DNA from: Portunus trituberculatus
Taxonomy: Eukaryota; Arthropoda; Malacostraca; Decapoda; Portunidae
Reading direction: 5' to 3'
DNA length: 64,000 bases
Assembly (NCBI RefSeq): GCF_017591435.1
Contig: NC_059296.1
Span: forward strand, 4,451,001-4,515,000
Below the pieces are notes generated by a model. That model saw only the letters and a list, made by a program, of their open reading frames with translations. It had not been told where the DNA came from and searched no databases. The translations under genes and the position numbers were made by a program. Position 1 is the stretch's first letter. The number at the start of each line of letters is the position of its first letter. This document shows positions 63,701-64,000 of the stretch, in pieces.

Positions 63701-64000
63701 TCGTGCTCCTTCCATTTTCTCTAAATGAGCCTCAGTGAGTCAGGTGGCCACTGCTGCTGCTGGGGAGGATACTGATGTGATCGATTCGCTGGGTGAGGAA
63801 ATCATTCGACCAATAAAGTACGTACGAGGAGGAACATGTGCTGCCGGCCGGCGGTGAGTCTCCAGCTGACAGTGCGGCGGACATTCCACCGGCGACCATT
63901 ACAACATTATGAGGAGGGAGTTGAATACCAGGAGTCAGGGGAGCCTGTACCAAGGGCGGCGTCGTGCGTACTCAGTCCCCTTTGCTTACGAGACAAGGCT
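60764..64000. other. Unique non-coding DNA
   Basis: Few simple repeats. 60855-60925 is TCC/TCG-rich. 61080-61330 and 63480-63660 have element-like mixed composition with homeodomain-type words. TTAACCCCTTGTGCTC at about 61827 resembles one end of the TTAA family but has no partner. No exon recognised in any frame. Confidence 0.4.

Overview
This is a eukaryotic, almost entirely non-coding stretch that looks like a decapod crustacean genome, probably a crab. The reasons are very dense dinucleotide microsatellites (about 50 long arrays, about 4.5-5 kb or 7% of the window by my hand tally, mostly CT/GA, CA/GT and AT), a decayed jockey/CR1-type LINE ending in a poly(A) tail, a tRNA-derived SINE, and no compact ORFs, operons or ribosome binding sites. 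The species assignment is inference.

Only one coding segment is convincing. It is a terminal exon at 5846-6058 (+), with a polypyrimidine tract and AG acceptor, encoding the second half of a SAM domain of the Polycomb-group-like SAMD7/SAMD11/polyhomeotic type, then a short Cys/His tail and a stop. I could not find its upstream exons, so 1-5845 is probably intron. Two other segments (39101-39298 + and 12190-12325 -) look faintly coding but match no family I know.

Layout. 0-12 kb: SAM exon, its likely 3'UTR, TCC arrays, and a 0.65-kb compound microsatellite at 11.36-11.97 kb with a near-perfect 22-bp hairpin inside it. 12.9-14.4 kb: 5'-truncated, frameshifted LINE on the minus strand. 15-22.9 kb: microsatellites and an approximately 1-kb polypurine tract. 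23.1-24.4 kb: first copy of a TTAA-ended inverted-repeat element, a short direct duplication and a decaying minisatellite. 25.7 kb: probable LINE 3' fragment. 26-37 kb: GT/CT/CA arrays in unrecognised DNA. 37.9-38.8 kb: the longest AT array (about 327 bp) next to a second degenerate minisatellite. 45.76-45.99 kb: tRNA-derived SINE. 46-51 kb: dense microsatellites including a 410-bp trinucleotide mosaic. 55.9-56.5 kb: third minisatellite. 58.7 and 60.6 kb: two more copies of the TTAA element. The remainder is unique non-coding DNA, some of it (near 17.0, 44.5, 55.7, 61.2 and 63.6 kb) with the mixed GC/AT, homeodomain-site-rich look of developmental non-coding elements.

I see no gene cluster or novel system. 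The best leads are the SAM exon with its Cys-rich tail, the TTAA inverted-repeat family (three copies in one window), the three independent 100-155-bp-unit minisatellites and the 11.5-kb hairpin.
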